A stretch of DNA of 46,529 bases from Aadella sp043822885 (GTDB taxonomy: Bacteria > Omnitrophota > Gorgyraeia > Tantalellales > Tantalellaceae), in NCBI GenBank assembly GCA_043822885.1, contig JBDRBI010000131.1, forward strand, positions 1-46,529, written 5' to 3'. Under the pieces are notes generated by a model. That model did not search any database, had not been told where the DNA came from, and saw only the letters and a list, made by a program, of their open reading frames with translations. Within the stretch, counting starts at the first letter, position 1; every line of letters begins with the position of its first letter. Both the position numbers and the translations under genes were made by a program. This document shows positions 1 through 6,504 of the stretch, in pieces.

Positions 1-38
1 TCGACCAAGATCCTGTCGTAAAGCGGTTTCACTTTCAT
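1..38 (-). CDS. groES: Co-chaperonin GroES, 5' end only
   Basis: Only the first twelve codons are inside the window. They read MKVKPLYDRILV, the start typical of the Cpn10/GroES family, which caps the GroEL folding chamber in the cytosol. A strong Shine-Dalgarno (GGAGGGG) ends 5 nt before the ATG. The gene runs off the left edge and groEL is expected to follow, which is inference. Upstream are a consensus sigma-70-type promoter and a perfect CIRCE operator, so heat-shock repression by HrcA is very likely. The family call rests on a short stretch but is strengthened by the CIRCE context. Confidence 0.85.
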   Translation of the reverse strand, partial: MKVKPLYDRILV

Positions 39-93
39 CTCTTCCCCTCCATTGTTTTGATTTTATATTCACTAAAATCTGTTTTTTTTCATC

Positions 94-120
94 TTAGCAC
101 TCCTCCATGAAGAGTGCTAA
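94..120 (-). promoter_or_regulatory. CIRCE operator (HrcA binding site)
   Basis: TTAGCACTC, nine bases, then GAGTGCTAA: a perfect match to the CIRCE inverted repeat. It begins 9 nt downstream of the -10 box of the groES promoter and so covers the likely transcription start. In known systems HrcA binds here and represses groESL or dnaK operons until heat shock. Confidence 0.97.
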
Positions 121-129
121 TGAAATGTC

Positions 130-157
130 ATTATAGAGAAAATCGCGTTAATGTCAA
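130..157 (-). promoter_or_regulatory. Sigma-70-type promoter of groES
   Basis: On the minus strand TTGACA (157-152) and TATAAT (135-130) are separated by 16 bp, matching both consensus boxes exactly. It fires toward groES and lies directly upstream of CIRCE. Confidence 0.85.
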
Positions 158-200
158 GCGCTTTTTGAGGATTTTGTCAATGCTCGTAAATTTCAATAGA

Positions 201-392
201 GACGAGGAGAAAGACCTCCCTTCACAGTGACATTTTTTAACGCTTTTTTCTAACTTTTTTGAGGTGTTAAATGAACTCGTCCTCATTCTTTCTATAGGTG
301 TTCGTCCTCGAACAGCATTTAACAATATTCCTCAAAAAAGTTATAAAAAATCTAAAATGTCACAGATGTTCATTCCGGCCTTTCTCCTCGTC
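201..392 (+). repeat. Long palindromic element, copy A
   Basis: A 192-bp imperfect palindrome with perfect 13-bp ends (GACGAGGAGAAAG at 201-213, complement at 380-392). Inside, GTGACATTT pairs with AAATGTCAC, and AACTTTTTTGAGG (252-264) pairs perfectly with 330-342. GTTAAATG pairs with CATTTAAC around a centre containing GAACTCG and CGAACAG. The internal loop TTTAAC opposite TA is shared with copies B, C and D. It contains no convincing gene. It may be a non-autonomous mobile element or a structured RNA; the sequence alone does not decide. The bases 393-448 between this copy and copy D hold nothing I recognise. Confidence 0.9.
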
Positions 393-448
393 TTTAAACC
401 CAAACTGTCATGGCTCATTCTATCAAAATGAATGAATATTAACCCTCA

Positions 449-653
449 GCAGAGGCGGGACCTGTTGCAGTGAGTTGCGATTTTAGGCAAAGCAGCTTGG
501 ATATTGAGGGAACCCAAAAGGCCTGAGTAAGGGCTTTTGGGCGCGAGGACTGTTTGAGCCCGACTAAAGGAGGGCGAGTTCCGCAAGCGCCTCAGTATCC
601 AAGACCTTTGCCGTTAAGAAATCGCTCCGAACGGAAACAGGTCTCGCCTCTGC
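449..653 (-). repeat. Long palindromic element, copy D (divergent, opposite orientation)
   Basis: The ends GCAGAGGCGGGACCTGTT (449-466) and the complement at 636-653 match at 17 of 18 positions. On the minus strand GCGATTT, loop CTTAAC, then GGCAAAG pairs with CTTTGCC, TA, AAATCGC, and CTTGGATACTGAGG pairs at 13 of 14 positions. The centre (547-582) reads GGAACTCGCCC ... GGGCTCAAACAG, as in copies A-C. An extra hairpin, CCCAAAAGGCC/GGGCTTTTGGG (513-541), sits in one arm and could end coaX transcription, though it lacks a clear T tract. It fills the gap downstream of coaX. Confidence 0.85.
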
Positions 654-674
654 TCTTACCTGGATTAAATTTTG

Positions 675-1421
675 TTACGACAACTGATTTAGTCCTTCGA
701 AAATTAGGTCTGGATGGATGTTCTTTGTGTTTATGCGGGATGATCTTTTGGCTACAAGATTGGCGTCCCCTCCGGTAGCTATTATCTCTAAGTCCTTACC
801 ATATTTATTTTTAAAACGATCTATAATACCATCACACATAGCGGCATACCCTAAAAGCATGCCGATCTTTATGCTTTCCTTTGTATCCTTGCCGACTATT
901 CCTTTTATGTAAGTAAACTCTGTTCTTGGTAATAATGCCGCATTTTCAGAAAGGGCTTTTAGAGCCAGCCTTATACCCGGGAAAATAAGCCCTCCTTCGT
1001 AGTCTCCCTTGTCATTTACAAGATCAAAAGTAACGGCTGTCCCGAAATCCAACACAAGTACGGCTCTCTTTTTCTTCGTATAGGCGCTGAAAGCGGTAAC
1101 CAGACGATCTTGTCCGACTTGGTCGGGTTTTTTATACTTTATTTTCATGGGTACTTTTATGTCTTTTCCGATCGTTCGTATTTTCGTGCCGGGAAGAATA
1201 GTTTTAATGGTATTCCTGATCACGGTAAAAAATTTCGGAACTACACTTACAATTATCACCGAAGATATTTCTTGATGATCTTTCCCCAAAAGTCGTTTAA
1301 ACGTTCCGGGTTCCAACCGCGATCTGGATGTAGCGATAAAATACCTCTTTATTATTTTTTTTCCTTGTACCAAAGCTATTGAGGTATTGCTATTTCCGAT
1401 ATCTATCAAAAGTCTCATCAT
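675..1421 (-). CDS. coaX: Type III pantothenate kinase
   Basis: Phosphorylates pantothenate with ATP, the first step of coenzyme A synthesis, in the cytosol. The protein is about 248 residues, normal for CoaX. It shows the N-terminal ASKHA phosphate motif DIGNSNT, the QVGQDR segment (GxDR motif) near residue 105, and the second acidic/phosphate motif DFGTAVTFD near 125-133. I chose the ATG at 1421 because it overlaps the birA stop as ATGA and has GGAG 8 nt upstream; ATGs at 1427 and 1418 are alternatives. Translation is probably coupled to birA. PanB and CoaE elsewhere in the window belong to the same pathway. Type III kinases lack the feedback inhibition of type I enzymes, as known for the family. 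Confidence 0.93.
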   Translation of the reverse strand: MMRLLIDIGNSNTSIALVQGKKIIKRYFIATSRSRLEPGTFKRLLGKDHQEISSVIIVSVVPKFFTVIRNTIKTILPGTKIRTIGKDIKVPMKIKYKKPDQVGQDRLVTAFSAYTKKKRAVLVLDFGTAVTFDLVNDKGDYEGGLIFPGIRLALKALSENAALLPRTEFTYIKGIVGKDTKESIKIGMLLGYAAMCDGIIDRFKNKYGKDLEIIATGGDANLVAKRSSRINTKNIHPDLIFEGLNQLS

Positions 1422-2389
1422 GACCATATATCTCCGCTAAAAATACGTTTAACTTTCCCCGACACTTCTCTTACCAAAAGAGCACCCGTCTCATCAATAT
1501 CTATCGCTTCTCCGCATATGATCTTATTATGCTGTTCTATTTTCACCGGTCTCCCCAAAACGGATGAACGGTTTTTACATTCTTCTATCAAGGGAGCAAA
1601 CCCTTGGGCTTGAAAAAGAAAATAGTTTTTCTCAAACTCTTCTAAAAGAGCTCTTAACATCATATTCCTATCTATCCTCTTTTTGCCTTCTTCCCTCAAA
1701 GATGTCCCTTCAGGAGGAAGTTTGTCCTCCGTAGTATTCACGTTTAATCCTATGCCCAGAACAAGAAAATCTATTTTGTCGGGCTCGGCTTTTATTTCGG
1801 TCAATATGCCGCATATTTTGCGGCCATTAAGCAGAAGATCATTCGGCCATTTTATCTTTGTTTCAAGATCGGCGAAATTTTTTATAGCCCTTGCCGTCGA
1901 TATCGCCGCTACGAGAGTTATTGCCGCCACTTCACTCACTTCGGTATCAGGACGAAGGATGATCGAAAAATAAAGCCCGTCTCCTTTGGGAGACACCCAT
2001 TTTCGTCCTCTTCGTCCTTTTCCGTTTGTCTGTGTTTCCGCGATAATGATCGTTCCCTCACCTTCGCCGTCCTCAGCGAGTTCATAAGCTTTGTCATTGG
2101 TCGAGGAAAGAGTATCATAATGAAATATTTTTTCTTTGCCGATCACTTTAGTCAACAATGTGTCCTGCACGTTGTAGGCATATAGTTTGTCCGGGGTCTT
2201 TTTTAATTTATAGCCCCGGCGCGGCACAGCTTCTATAAGAAACCCTTCTTCTTTCAGCTTTTTCATATATTTCCAAACCGAAGCTCGTGTGAAACCAAGC
2301 TTCGAAGAAATTTCTTCCCCCGAGACAAATTCGTCCCCTTTTTTCTTCAGAAAACCTATCAATTCTTTTTTTATATCTGTCTTGTTCAT
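1418..2389 (-). CDS. birA: Bifunctional biotin-protein ligase / biotin operon repressor
   Basis: Makes biotinyl-5'-AMP and transfers biotin to acceptor lysines of carboxylases. The long form can also repress biotin genes. The 323-residue protein begins with a winged-helix domain (about residues 1-65, with LGFTRASVWKYMKKL as the recognition region). The catalytic domain follows, with the biotin-binding segment TNGKGRRGRKW near 118-128 and KWPNDLL, and then the small C-terminal SH3-like domain. The HTH implies regulation, but no biotin gene or operator is visible here. It lies 11 bp downstream of the M50 protease gene and overlaps coaX by 4 bp. No strong Shine-Dalgarno precedes the ATG. Confidence 0.95.
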   Translation of the reverse strand: MNKTDIKKELIGFLKKKGDEFVSGEEISSKLGFTRASVWKYMKKLKEEGFLIEAVPRRGYKLKKTPDKLYAYNVQDTLLTKVIGKEKIFHYDTLSSTNDKAYELAEDGEGEGTIIIAETQTNGKGRRGRKWVSPKGDGLYFSIILRPDTEVSEVAAITLVAAISTARAIKNFADLETKIKWPNDLLLNGRKICGILTEIKAEPDKIDFLVLGIGLNVNTTEDKLPPEGTSLREEGKKRIDRNMMLRALLEEFEKNYFLFQAQGFAPLIEECKNRSSVLGRPVKIEQHNKIICGEAIDIDETGALLVREVSGKVKRIFSGDIWS

Positions 2390-2400
2390 GATCAGGTTTT

Positions 2401-3000
2401 TTAACTCATCAGTAATCGAATAAAAATTTTAACAAGAGGCAGGATAACATTATCAAAAAGGCCCAGATATAAGAGTCCTATCAGAACAACGAATCCATAT
2501 CTCTGGAAATGCATATAACTTCTTGCCGCATCGGGGGGCAAGATAGCCACGAGTATGCTTGATCCGTCCAAAGGAGGGATGGGGATCAAATTAAAGATAC
2601 CCAGGATAAGACTTATTATCACTCCGCTTAAAAGAAAGGTCCAGCCTACGGAATGGGCCGGGAAAATACCCGCTCTGAAAAGGAACGTGAAAAAAACAGC
2701 TAATAAAAAATTTGCCGCCGGTCCGGCTAACGCCGTTAAGAGCATATCTCTTTTCGGATTAGAAAAATTATTGGGATTGATAGGAACGGGCTTTGCCCAT
2801 CCAAAGACCACGGGTGAATGTGTCATAAGCAGAAGCGCCGGCAGTATAACCGTACCCACAAGATCCGCATGCGCAAAAGGGTTAAGAGTAAGACGTCCCG
2901 CGTTTCTGGCTGTAGGGTCACCTAAACGATATGCCACAATACCATGAGCGAGTTCATGAACAACGATGACTATCACAAAAACTGAGATCGAGATCAGCAT
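2401..3000 (-). CDS. Site-2 protease family (M50) integral membrane metalloprotease
   Basis: A 199-residue polytopic membrane protein with the zinc motif HELAH at residues 15-19 in the first membrane helix. The second metal-ligand motif, NLIPIPPLDG, lies near 137-146. This is the minimal M50B architecture without a PDZ domain, closer to SpoIVFB/Rip-like proteins than to RseP. Such enzymes cut substrates within the membrane; the substrate here is unknown. It starts 6 bp after the stop of a 59-codon gene, implying co-translation, and is followed by birA. The last third contains two further hydrophobic segments. The family assignment is firm and the role is open. Confidence 0.9.
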   Translation of the reverse strand: MLISISVFVIVIVVHELAHGIVAYRLGDPTARNAGRLTLNPFAHADLVGTVILPALLLMTHSPVVFGWAKPVPINPNNFSNPKRDMLLTALAGPAANFLLAVFFTFLFRAGIFPAHSVGWTFLLSGVIISLILGIFNLIPIPPLDGSSILVAILPPDAARSYMHFQRYGFVVLIGLLYLGLFDNVILPLVKIFIRLLMS

Positions 3001-3006
3001 TTTTTC

Positions 3007-3186
3007 TTATCCTAGAGTACACCCTATCCTCTTGAGCGCCTTATTCATCCTGTCAAGAGCAAGATTTACCGTTGCGCCTTCCGTAAGATTGTCTTTGCAT
3101 ACCGCGGCATATCCCTTGCGGTTCTTGATTTTGAATATATTTACCTGTGCCTTCGGAATTTTTTTTAAATTTTTTTCTTTGCCCAT
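3007..3186 (-). CDS. Small basic protein of unknown function, 59 aa
   Basis: A 59-codon reading frame with an excellent ribosome site (AAGGAG, 6 nt before the ATG at 3186) and a stop 6 bp before the M50 protease gene. The product is rich in Lys/Arg, has no predicted membrane segment, and contains the blocks QVNIFKIKNRKGYAAV and NLALDRMNKALKRIG. I do not recognise the family. The alternation of a short beta-like stretch (VNIFKI) with a C-terminal amphipathic helix suggests a compact folded protein rather than random coding. Tight spacing to the protease suggests a shared transcript and perhaps a shared function, which is inference. Confidence 0.75.
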   Translation of the reverse strand: MGKEKNLKKIPKAQVNIFKIKNRKGYAAVCKDNLTEGATVNLALDRMNKALKRIGCTLG

Positions 3187-3201
3187 CTTCTCTCCTTATC
3201 T

Positions 3202-3243
3202 AGTTCAGAGTTATGAGTTCGGAGTTCATAGTAAATAGTAACT
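3202..3243 (+). repeat. Word-array repeat (GAGTTCGGAGTTATGAG type)
   Basis: Repeated words of the form GTTCAGAGTTATGAGTTC and GGAGTTCATAGT, also seen as direct or complementary copies at about 5813-5835 and 7269-7400. It sits just upstream of the 59-aa gene and downstream of hflC. Confidence 0.7.
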
Positions 3244-3282
3244 GAGAAAAAATATACCGCTTCTTACTTTGAGCCATTCACC

Positions 3283-3337
3283 GCCACAAGTGTATCTTTC
3301 CGCTTAGACGCGATGCGCTCCAATATCCACTTGTGCC
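3283..3337 (+). repeat. Internally deleted remnant of the long palindromic element
   Basis: A 55-bp unit with ends GCCACAAGTG and CACTTGTGCC (9 of 10 paired). Its interior TTTCCGCTTAGACGC and GATGCGCTCCAATATCC matches the outer left (TTTCCGCTTGTGCGC) and outer right (GATGCGCTCCAATGTCC) parts of copy B at 31090-31276, but everything between is missing. The end stem differs from copy B yet is still self-complementary. Confidence 0.7.
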
Positions 3338-3382
3338 GTTCCCCTCTGTACATAACACATCACACATTCCACATTACACAAT

Positions 3383-3431
3383 ATCAGTCACTTTCCGACT
3401 ATAGTCTATGGTCTATAGTCTCTTCAGTCTA
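3383..3431 (+). repeat. Word-array repeat (CTATAGTCTATGG type) touching the hflC stop
   Basis: Repeats of GACTATAGTCTATGGTC, also present at 11549-11590, in complement at 34590-34760, and inside trmD. It follows a core-like ATATCAGTCAC. The hflC TGA codon lies inside the array's edge. Confidence 0.7.
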
Positions 3432-4359
3432 GATTTTTAATGTATTTATAATACTCCCCGTTCGTAGTAAGAACTATAGTCGTTCCGGAGTCTATTGTAT
3501 CCTTATATGTCTCCAAGGTCTTCATAAAAGAGTAGAACGCGGGATCTTTCCCGTATGATTCCGCATAAACAGCTATGGCCGCGGCATCCGCTTTTCCCCT
3601 GAGTCCCTGGGCTGTTTTATAAGCCTCGGAGGTTATAAGTTTCAGTTCTTTTTCCATCTGTCCTTCAACCTCGGCGCTTTTCCCCCTGCCTTCGGAGCGA
3701 TATAATTCCGCGGCTCTTTTACGTTCCGATATCATTCTCTCGTACACTTTCTTTCGTACATCCTCAACGTAATTTATACGTTTTATCCTGACATCCACGA
3801 GTTCTATCCCGTATTGGGGAACGATCTCTTTGGACCGCGTCAATATCTCGGTTTCCAATTCATGCCGCCCTACGGTTATCTTTTCTAAAGCCTCTTCCGC
3901 AAAAGCTATTATTCCGTCCCCTACCATGGTTTCCTCGAGGATACGGTTAGAGTCACGTATCGCTTCTACCAAAAGATGGCTTGTGATTATGTCTCTTGTA
4001 GCGGAATTTATCACATCATCCAGCCGGGCATGAGCGCCTCTTTCCGAACCCACTGATTCCAGAAATTTTAGCGCGTCCACTATGCGCCACCTTGCGGTGG
4101 TATCCACCCAAATGTACTTCTTATCTATGGTAGGGATCTGATTAGGGTCTCCGTCCCATTCCAAAAGACGTTTGTCAAAATAATGCGCCTGTTGTATGAA
4201 CGGCAATTTGATATGAAGACCCGCTTTTGTTATGGTCTGTCCTACAGGTCTCCCGAACTGTGTAATAACGGCTTGATTTGTTTCCGAAACTATATACACC
4301 GCTCCCATAACAAAAAACAGTGTAACCGCGATAGATGATATTTTGATCAAATTTTTCAT
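3424..4359 (-). CDS. hflC: HflC, SPFH/prohibitin-family membrane protein
   Basis: Partner of HflK in a membrane complex that, in characterised bacteria, surrounds and modulates the FtsH protease. The 311-residue protein has an N-terminal membrane anchor (about residues 7-25) and then the SPFH domain with typical motifs (NQAVITQFGRPV, KAGLHIKLPF). A long helical region rich in Glu, Lys and Arg follows, with ERMISERKRAAELYRSEG. The start overlaps the hflK stop as TAATG, so the two are coupled. No ftsH is visible in this window. The last codons (NLD, stop) are formed by a repeat word. Length and architecture are normal. Confidence 0.95.
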   Translation of the reverse strand: MKNLIKISSIAVTLFFVMGAVYIVSETNQAVITQFGRPVGQTITKAGLHIKLPFIQQAHYFDKRLLEWDGDPNQIPTIDKKYIWVDTTARWRIVDALKFLESVGSERGAHARLDDVINSATRDIITSHLLVEAIRDSNRILEETMVGDGIIAFAEEALEKITVGRHELETEILTRSKEIVPQYGIELVDVRIKRINYVEDVRKKVYERMISERKRAAELYRSEGRGKSAEVEGQMEKELKLITSEAYKTAQGLRGKADAAAIAVYAESYGKDPAFYSFMKTLETYKDTIDSGTTIVLTTNGEYYKYIKNLD

Positions 4360-5363
4360 TATTCGCCACCCCCTTGCGTATCAAGTTGTAAAAGCGGAAG
4401 AATTGATTTTTGTTCAGGATCAATTATAAATTTCTTCTTAGCTTTAGGCAAAACATCCGCCATAGTCTCCAAATATAGTCTTTTTTCGGTTATAGCCGGA
4501 GCTTCTTTGTATTCTGTCCATGTCGCTAAAAACCTTTCCGCTTCTCCCTGGGCTCTGTTAATTTTATCCAGACGGTACCCCTCTGCCTGACTTATCGTTC
4601 TGTGCGCTTCTCCTTTAGCGCGGGGTATCGCCTTATTGTACGCTTCCCACGCCTCGTTTATCATGCGTTCTTTTTCCTGTTTAGCCTCATTAACTTCGTT
4701 GAACGCCGGTTTTACCACGTCCGGCGGATTAACGTCCAGAAGCTTTACGGTGATCACGGATATCCCTGTTCCATATTTATCCAAAAGGTCCTGAAGGTCT
4801 ATCTGGGCTTTGTTCGCTACTTCTTCTCTTTTTGTCGTTAAGACCTCATCCACAGAATAGTCTCCGCATAAACGTCTCATAACAACTTCCGACATGTCCC
4901 TCACATTGTTCACGGGGTCCCTCGTCGCAAACAAGAGTTTCACCGGATCGTTCACCCTGAATTGAACTATCCATTTTACATCCAGAATGTTTAAGTCACC
5001 CGTAAGCATCAATGAAGTCTCTCCCTGCTTGCTTACCGAATACTCGCTTCTTATTCCCGGACGCGTGGTCTTAAAACCAAATTCCTCTTTAAATATCTTT
5101 TTGACTTTTACCGGCGTGACCTTTTCAATGCCGAAGGGCACTTTTGCGTGCAGCCCCGGCTCGGTAGTCCGAACATATTTGCCGAATCTTTGCACCACCC
5201 CGACTTCATCCGGGCCTATTGAGTATACCGCGCCCTGTAGTAAAAATATGACAAGAAGCGCTGCTATGACCAGCGGTAAATATTTACCGTACTCGGCGCC
5301 TAACTGTTTCACCTTCTTCGCTTCTTCCCGAAAAAGATCCTCCGGTGAACGAAAATCATCCAT
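4359..5363 (-). CDS. hflK: HflK, SPFH/prohibitin-family membrane protein
   Basis: Forms a hetero-oligomeric cage with HflC in the cytoplasmic membrane. It has 334 residues: a short charged N-terminus, one membrane helix (about residues 28-48), the SPFH domain (GPDEVGVVQRFGKYV, LTGDLNILDVKWIVQFRV), then a long coiled-coil helix (roughly 225-300) and an acidic tail. It lacks the Gly-rich N-terminal extension of E. coli HflK. The Shine-Dalgarno GGAGGG lies 6 nt before the ATG, and an extended -10-like promoter (TGGTATACA) lies about 50 bp upstream. It is first in a two-gene operon. Confidence 0.95.
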   Translation of the reverse strand: MDDFRSPEDLFREEAKKVKQLGAEYGKYLPLVIAALLVIFLLQGAVYSIGPDEVGVVQRFGKYVRTTEPGLHAKVPFGIEKVTPVKVKKIFKEEFGFKTTRPGIRSEYSVSKQGETSLMLTGDLNILDVKWIVQFRVNDPVKLLFATRDPVNNVRDMSEVVMRRLCGDYSVDEVLTTKREEVANKAQIDLQDLLDKYGTGISVITVKLLDVNPPDVVKPAFNEVNEAKQEKERMINEAWEAYNKAIPRAKGEAHRTISQAEGYRLDKINRAQGEAERFLATWTEYKEAPAITEKRLYLETMADVLPKAKKKFIIDPEQKSILPLLQLDTQGGGE

Positions 5364-5409
5364 ATTGCACCCTCCCCTTTTTGTCTTCCTATTCCTAATA
5401 TTCGGCTAT

Positions 5410-5417
5410 TGTATACC
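5410..5417 (-). promoter_or_regulatory. Possible extended -10 promoter of hflKC
   Basis: On the minus strand TTGGTATACAAT resembles an extended -10 element (TGnTATACA). No good -35 box is visible at the right distance. It is placed about 47 bp before the hflK start. Confidence 0.4.
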
Positions 5418-5555
5418 AAAAGCGGGTGAGATGCTAGTAAAAGATAGACGAAGAGCAGATCAGGAGAAATAGAAGAGAGCGGAAGGAGTCACCAGGTCAC
5501 CTGTCACCAAGTCATCAGAAAAAGAAGGTAGAGGATAGAGGGTAGAAAATGTAGA

Positions 5556-5573
5556 GGCGGTTCGTGAACCGCC
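5556..5573. repeat. Small hairpin GGCGGTTCGTGAACCGCC
   Basis: A perfect 18-bp palindrome in the mosaic array. It resembles the short GCGGTTCGTGAACCGC palindromes dispersed through many bacterial genomes. No T tract follows, so it is unlikely to be a terminator. Confidence 0.7.
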
Positions 5574-5585
5574 CTTAAAGAGTCA

Positions 5586-5626
5586 CCCCCGGCTGCCTTC
5601 TTTTGGGACATATGGCCGGGGCAGGC
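5586..5626 (+). repeat. Short hairpin repeat CCCGGCTG...GGCCGGGGCAGGC, copy 1
   Basis: One of three related hairpins (with 41199-41236 on minus and 44420-44459 on plus). They share CCCG(G)CTG, a TTCTT-containing middle, a GGG arm and a CAGGC tail, and copies 1 and 3 are flanked by GTCACC words. This copy is the most divergent. Confidence 0.6.
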
Positions 5627-6056
5627 AAGTCACCAGTTGATAGAGCTTAGAAGTTAGAAGCGAGAGGCGAGAAGGGAGAGCGTGGAAGATGTCACCAAGT
5701 CATCAGGTCACCAGTCACCAGTTGATAGAGCTTAGAAGTTAGAAGCGAGAAGACAGGAAAAACAAAAGTAAAAAGTAAAAAGTTCGGATTGATTGACTGA
5801 TATGCTCTTGAGTTCAGAGTTATGAGTTGGGTTTTTAATTTTGTCTTCTGGATTTCTACCTTCTATCTTCTATCCTCTATCTTCCAACTCTGACTCCTGT
5901 AAATAAGCTGGTACCCAGGTAACCTGCTTGTCCCGAGCGAAGCCGAGGGGGTAACTAGGTGACCTGGTGACTAGGTGACTGGTGACTAGGTGACTTTTTC
6001 TACTTTCTCGCTTCTACTCTCTCGCTTCTATCTTCCATAAGCCCTAAATACACTAT

Positions 6057-6085
6057 TTGACAAGGGTAGGGCTTTCGAATATAAT
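6057..6085 (+). promoter_or_regulatory. Consensus promoter of the tRNA gene
   Basis: TTGACA (6057-6062), a 17-bp spacer and TATAAT (6080-6085) match the housekeeping sigma consensus at every position. The mature tRNA begins 24 bp downstream. Confidence 0.95.
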
Positions 6086-6108
6086 GAGGTCTCGTAACTG
6101 CATTCCGT

Positions 6109-6185
6109 GGCGGGGTAGCTCAGATGGTTAGAGCGCACGGCTCATACCCGTGTTGTCGACGGTTCGATCCCGTCCCCCGCTACCA
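6109..6185 (+). tRNA. tRNA with CAU anticodon (elongator Met, or Ile2)
   Basis: A 77-nt cloverleaf. The acceptor GGCGGGG pairs with CCCCGCT (G1.U72 wobble), the D stem is GCTC/GAGC, the anticodon stem CACGG/CCGTG encloses CTCATAC, and the T arm is GACGG TTCGATC CCGTC. Discriminator A and CCA are encoded. The anticodon stem lacks the three G:C pairs of initiator tRNA, so this is an elongator Met. Ile2 cannot be fully excluded, because lysidine-modified tRNA-Ile also has CAU. It is the only plus-strand gene in the window and has its own promoter and terminator. Confidence 0.96.
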
Positions 6186-6192
6186 CTGTATT

Positions 6193-6226
6193 AAAAAACC
6201 CGGCTAATGTTAAAGCCGGGTTTTTT
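6193..6226 (+). terminator. Rho-independent terminator of the tRNA gene
   Basis: CCCGGCT/AGCCGGG stem with an 8-nt loop, A-rich on the left and followed by six Ts. It begins 8 bp after the CCA end. Confidence 0.93.
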
Positions 6227-6245
6227 GTTAATTCGGGTTTTCATA

Positions 6246-6398
6246 GGGGGAAACTAGAGTTTCCCCCTCTTGACGCTTTTCCCTTCATTTTGTTTCACAA
6301 AATTCCGGGGTCGCTGTCACCCCCTTCCCATTGGTGTTATGAATTATGCTATCTGTGCTATCAAAGGAAAAGGAGGAGGTATATCCTCCTTTTCCTTT
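6246..6398. other. Gene-free stretch with two perfect hairpins
   Basis: GGGGGAAAC/GTTTCCCCC with loop TAGA (6246-6267), and a 15-bp perfect stem AAAGGAAAAGGAGGA (6363-6377) with its complement at 6384-6398. Neither has a T tract or an adjacent start codon. I see no gene between 6227 and 6445. Confidence 0.6.
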
Positions 6399-6445
6399 GG
6401 AACCATATCCTCCTCAATTTGTGTCGCTTCGCGACGTGTTTGAAT

Positions 6446-6483
6446 AAAAAAATAGGGTCTGTCCGTGGACAGCCCCTATTTTT
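6446..6483 (-). terminator. Bidirectional-type terminator of the TauE/SafE gene
   Basis: The stem AAAAATAGGG/CCCTATTTTT continues into CTGTC/GACAG with a CGTG loop, and is interrupted by one mismatch. On the minus strand it ends in seven Ts and starts 22 bp after the permease stop. The plus strand also has a run of five Ts. Confidence 0.85.
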
Positions 6484-6504
6484 GTCACTGGCCTTTATAA
6501 TTTC

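Larger units (their letters stand above)
5471..6040. repeat. Large mosaic word-array repeat between hflK and the tRNA gene
   Basis: About 570 bp without a gene, made of repeated words. The left half has purine-rich TAGAAGTTAGAAGCGAGA and TCACCAGTCACC words. The right half has their complements, CTTCTATCTTCTATCC and GGTGACTGGTGACTAGG, so the whole can fold back on itself. A core GATTGACTGATATG lies at 5791-5804. A 38-bp exact direct repeat occurs at 5628-5665 and 5713-5750. Embedded are two smaller hairpins (listed separately) and a GTCCCGAGCGAAGCCGAG segment of a type widespread in bacterial intergenic DNA. No coding potential is seen. Confidence 0.85.

Noticed and set aside
131..325. A 64-codon frame on the minus strand
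   Set aside because: It lies inside palindromic element A, has no ribosome site and no protein-like composition.
513..541. Classic Rho-independent terminator after coaX
   Set aside because: The hairpin is strong, but no T tract follows on the minus strand; it is recorded only as part of element D.
554..778. A 74-codon plus-strand frame
   Set aside because: It spans the end of element D and the 3' end of coaX; the overlap with a firm gene and the lack of homology make it spurious.
3424..5363. An HflKC-FtsH protease module
   Set aside because: No ftsH or other AAA protease gene is next to hflKC in this window, so only the pair is claimed.
6109..6185. Initiator tRNA-fMet
   Set aside because: The anticodon stem is CACGG/CCGTG, lacking the three consecutive G:C pairs, and the first acceptor pair is G.U rather than the initiator mismatch.
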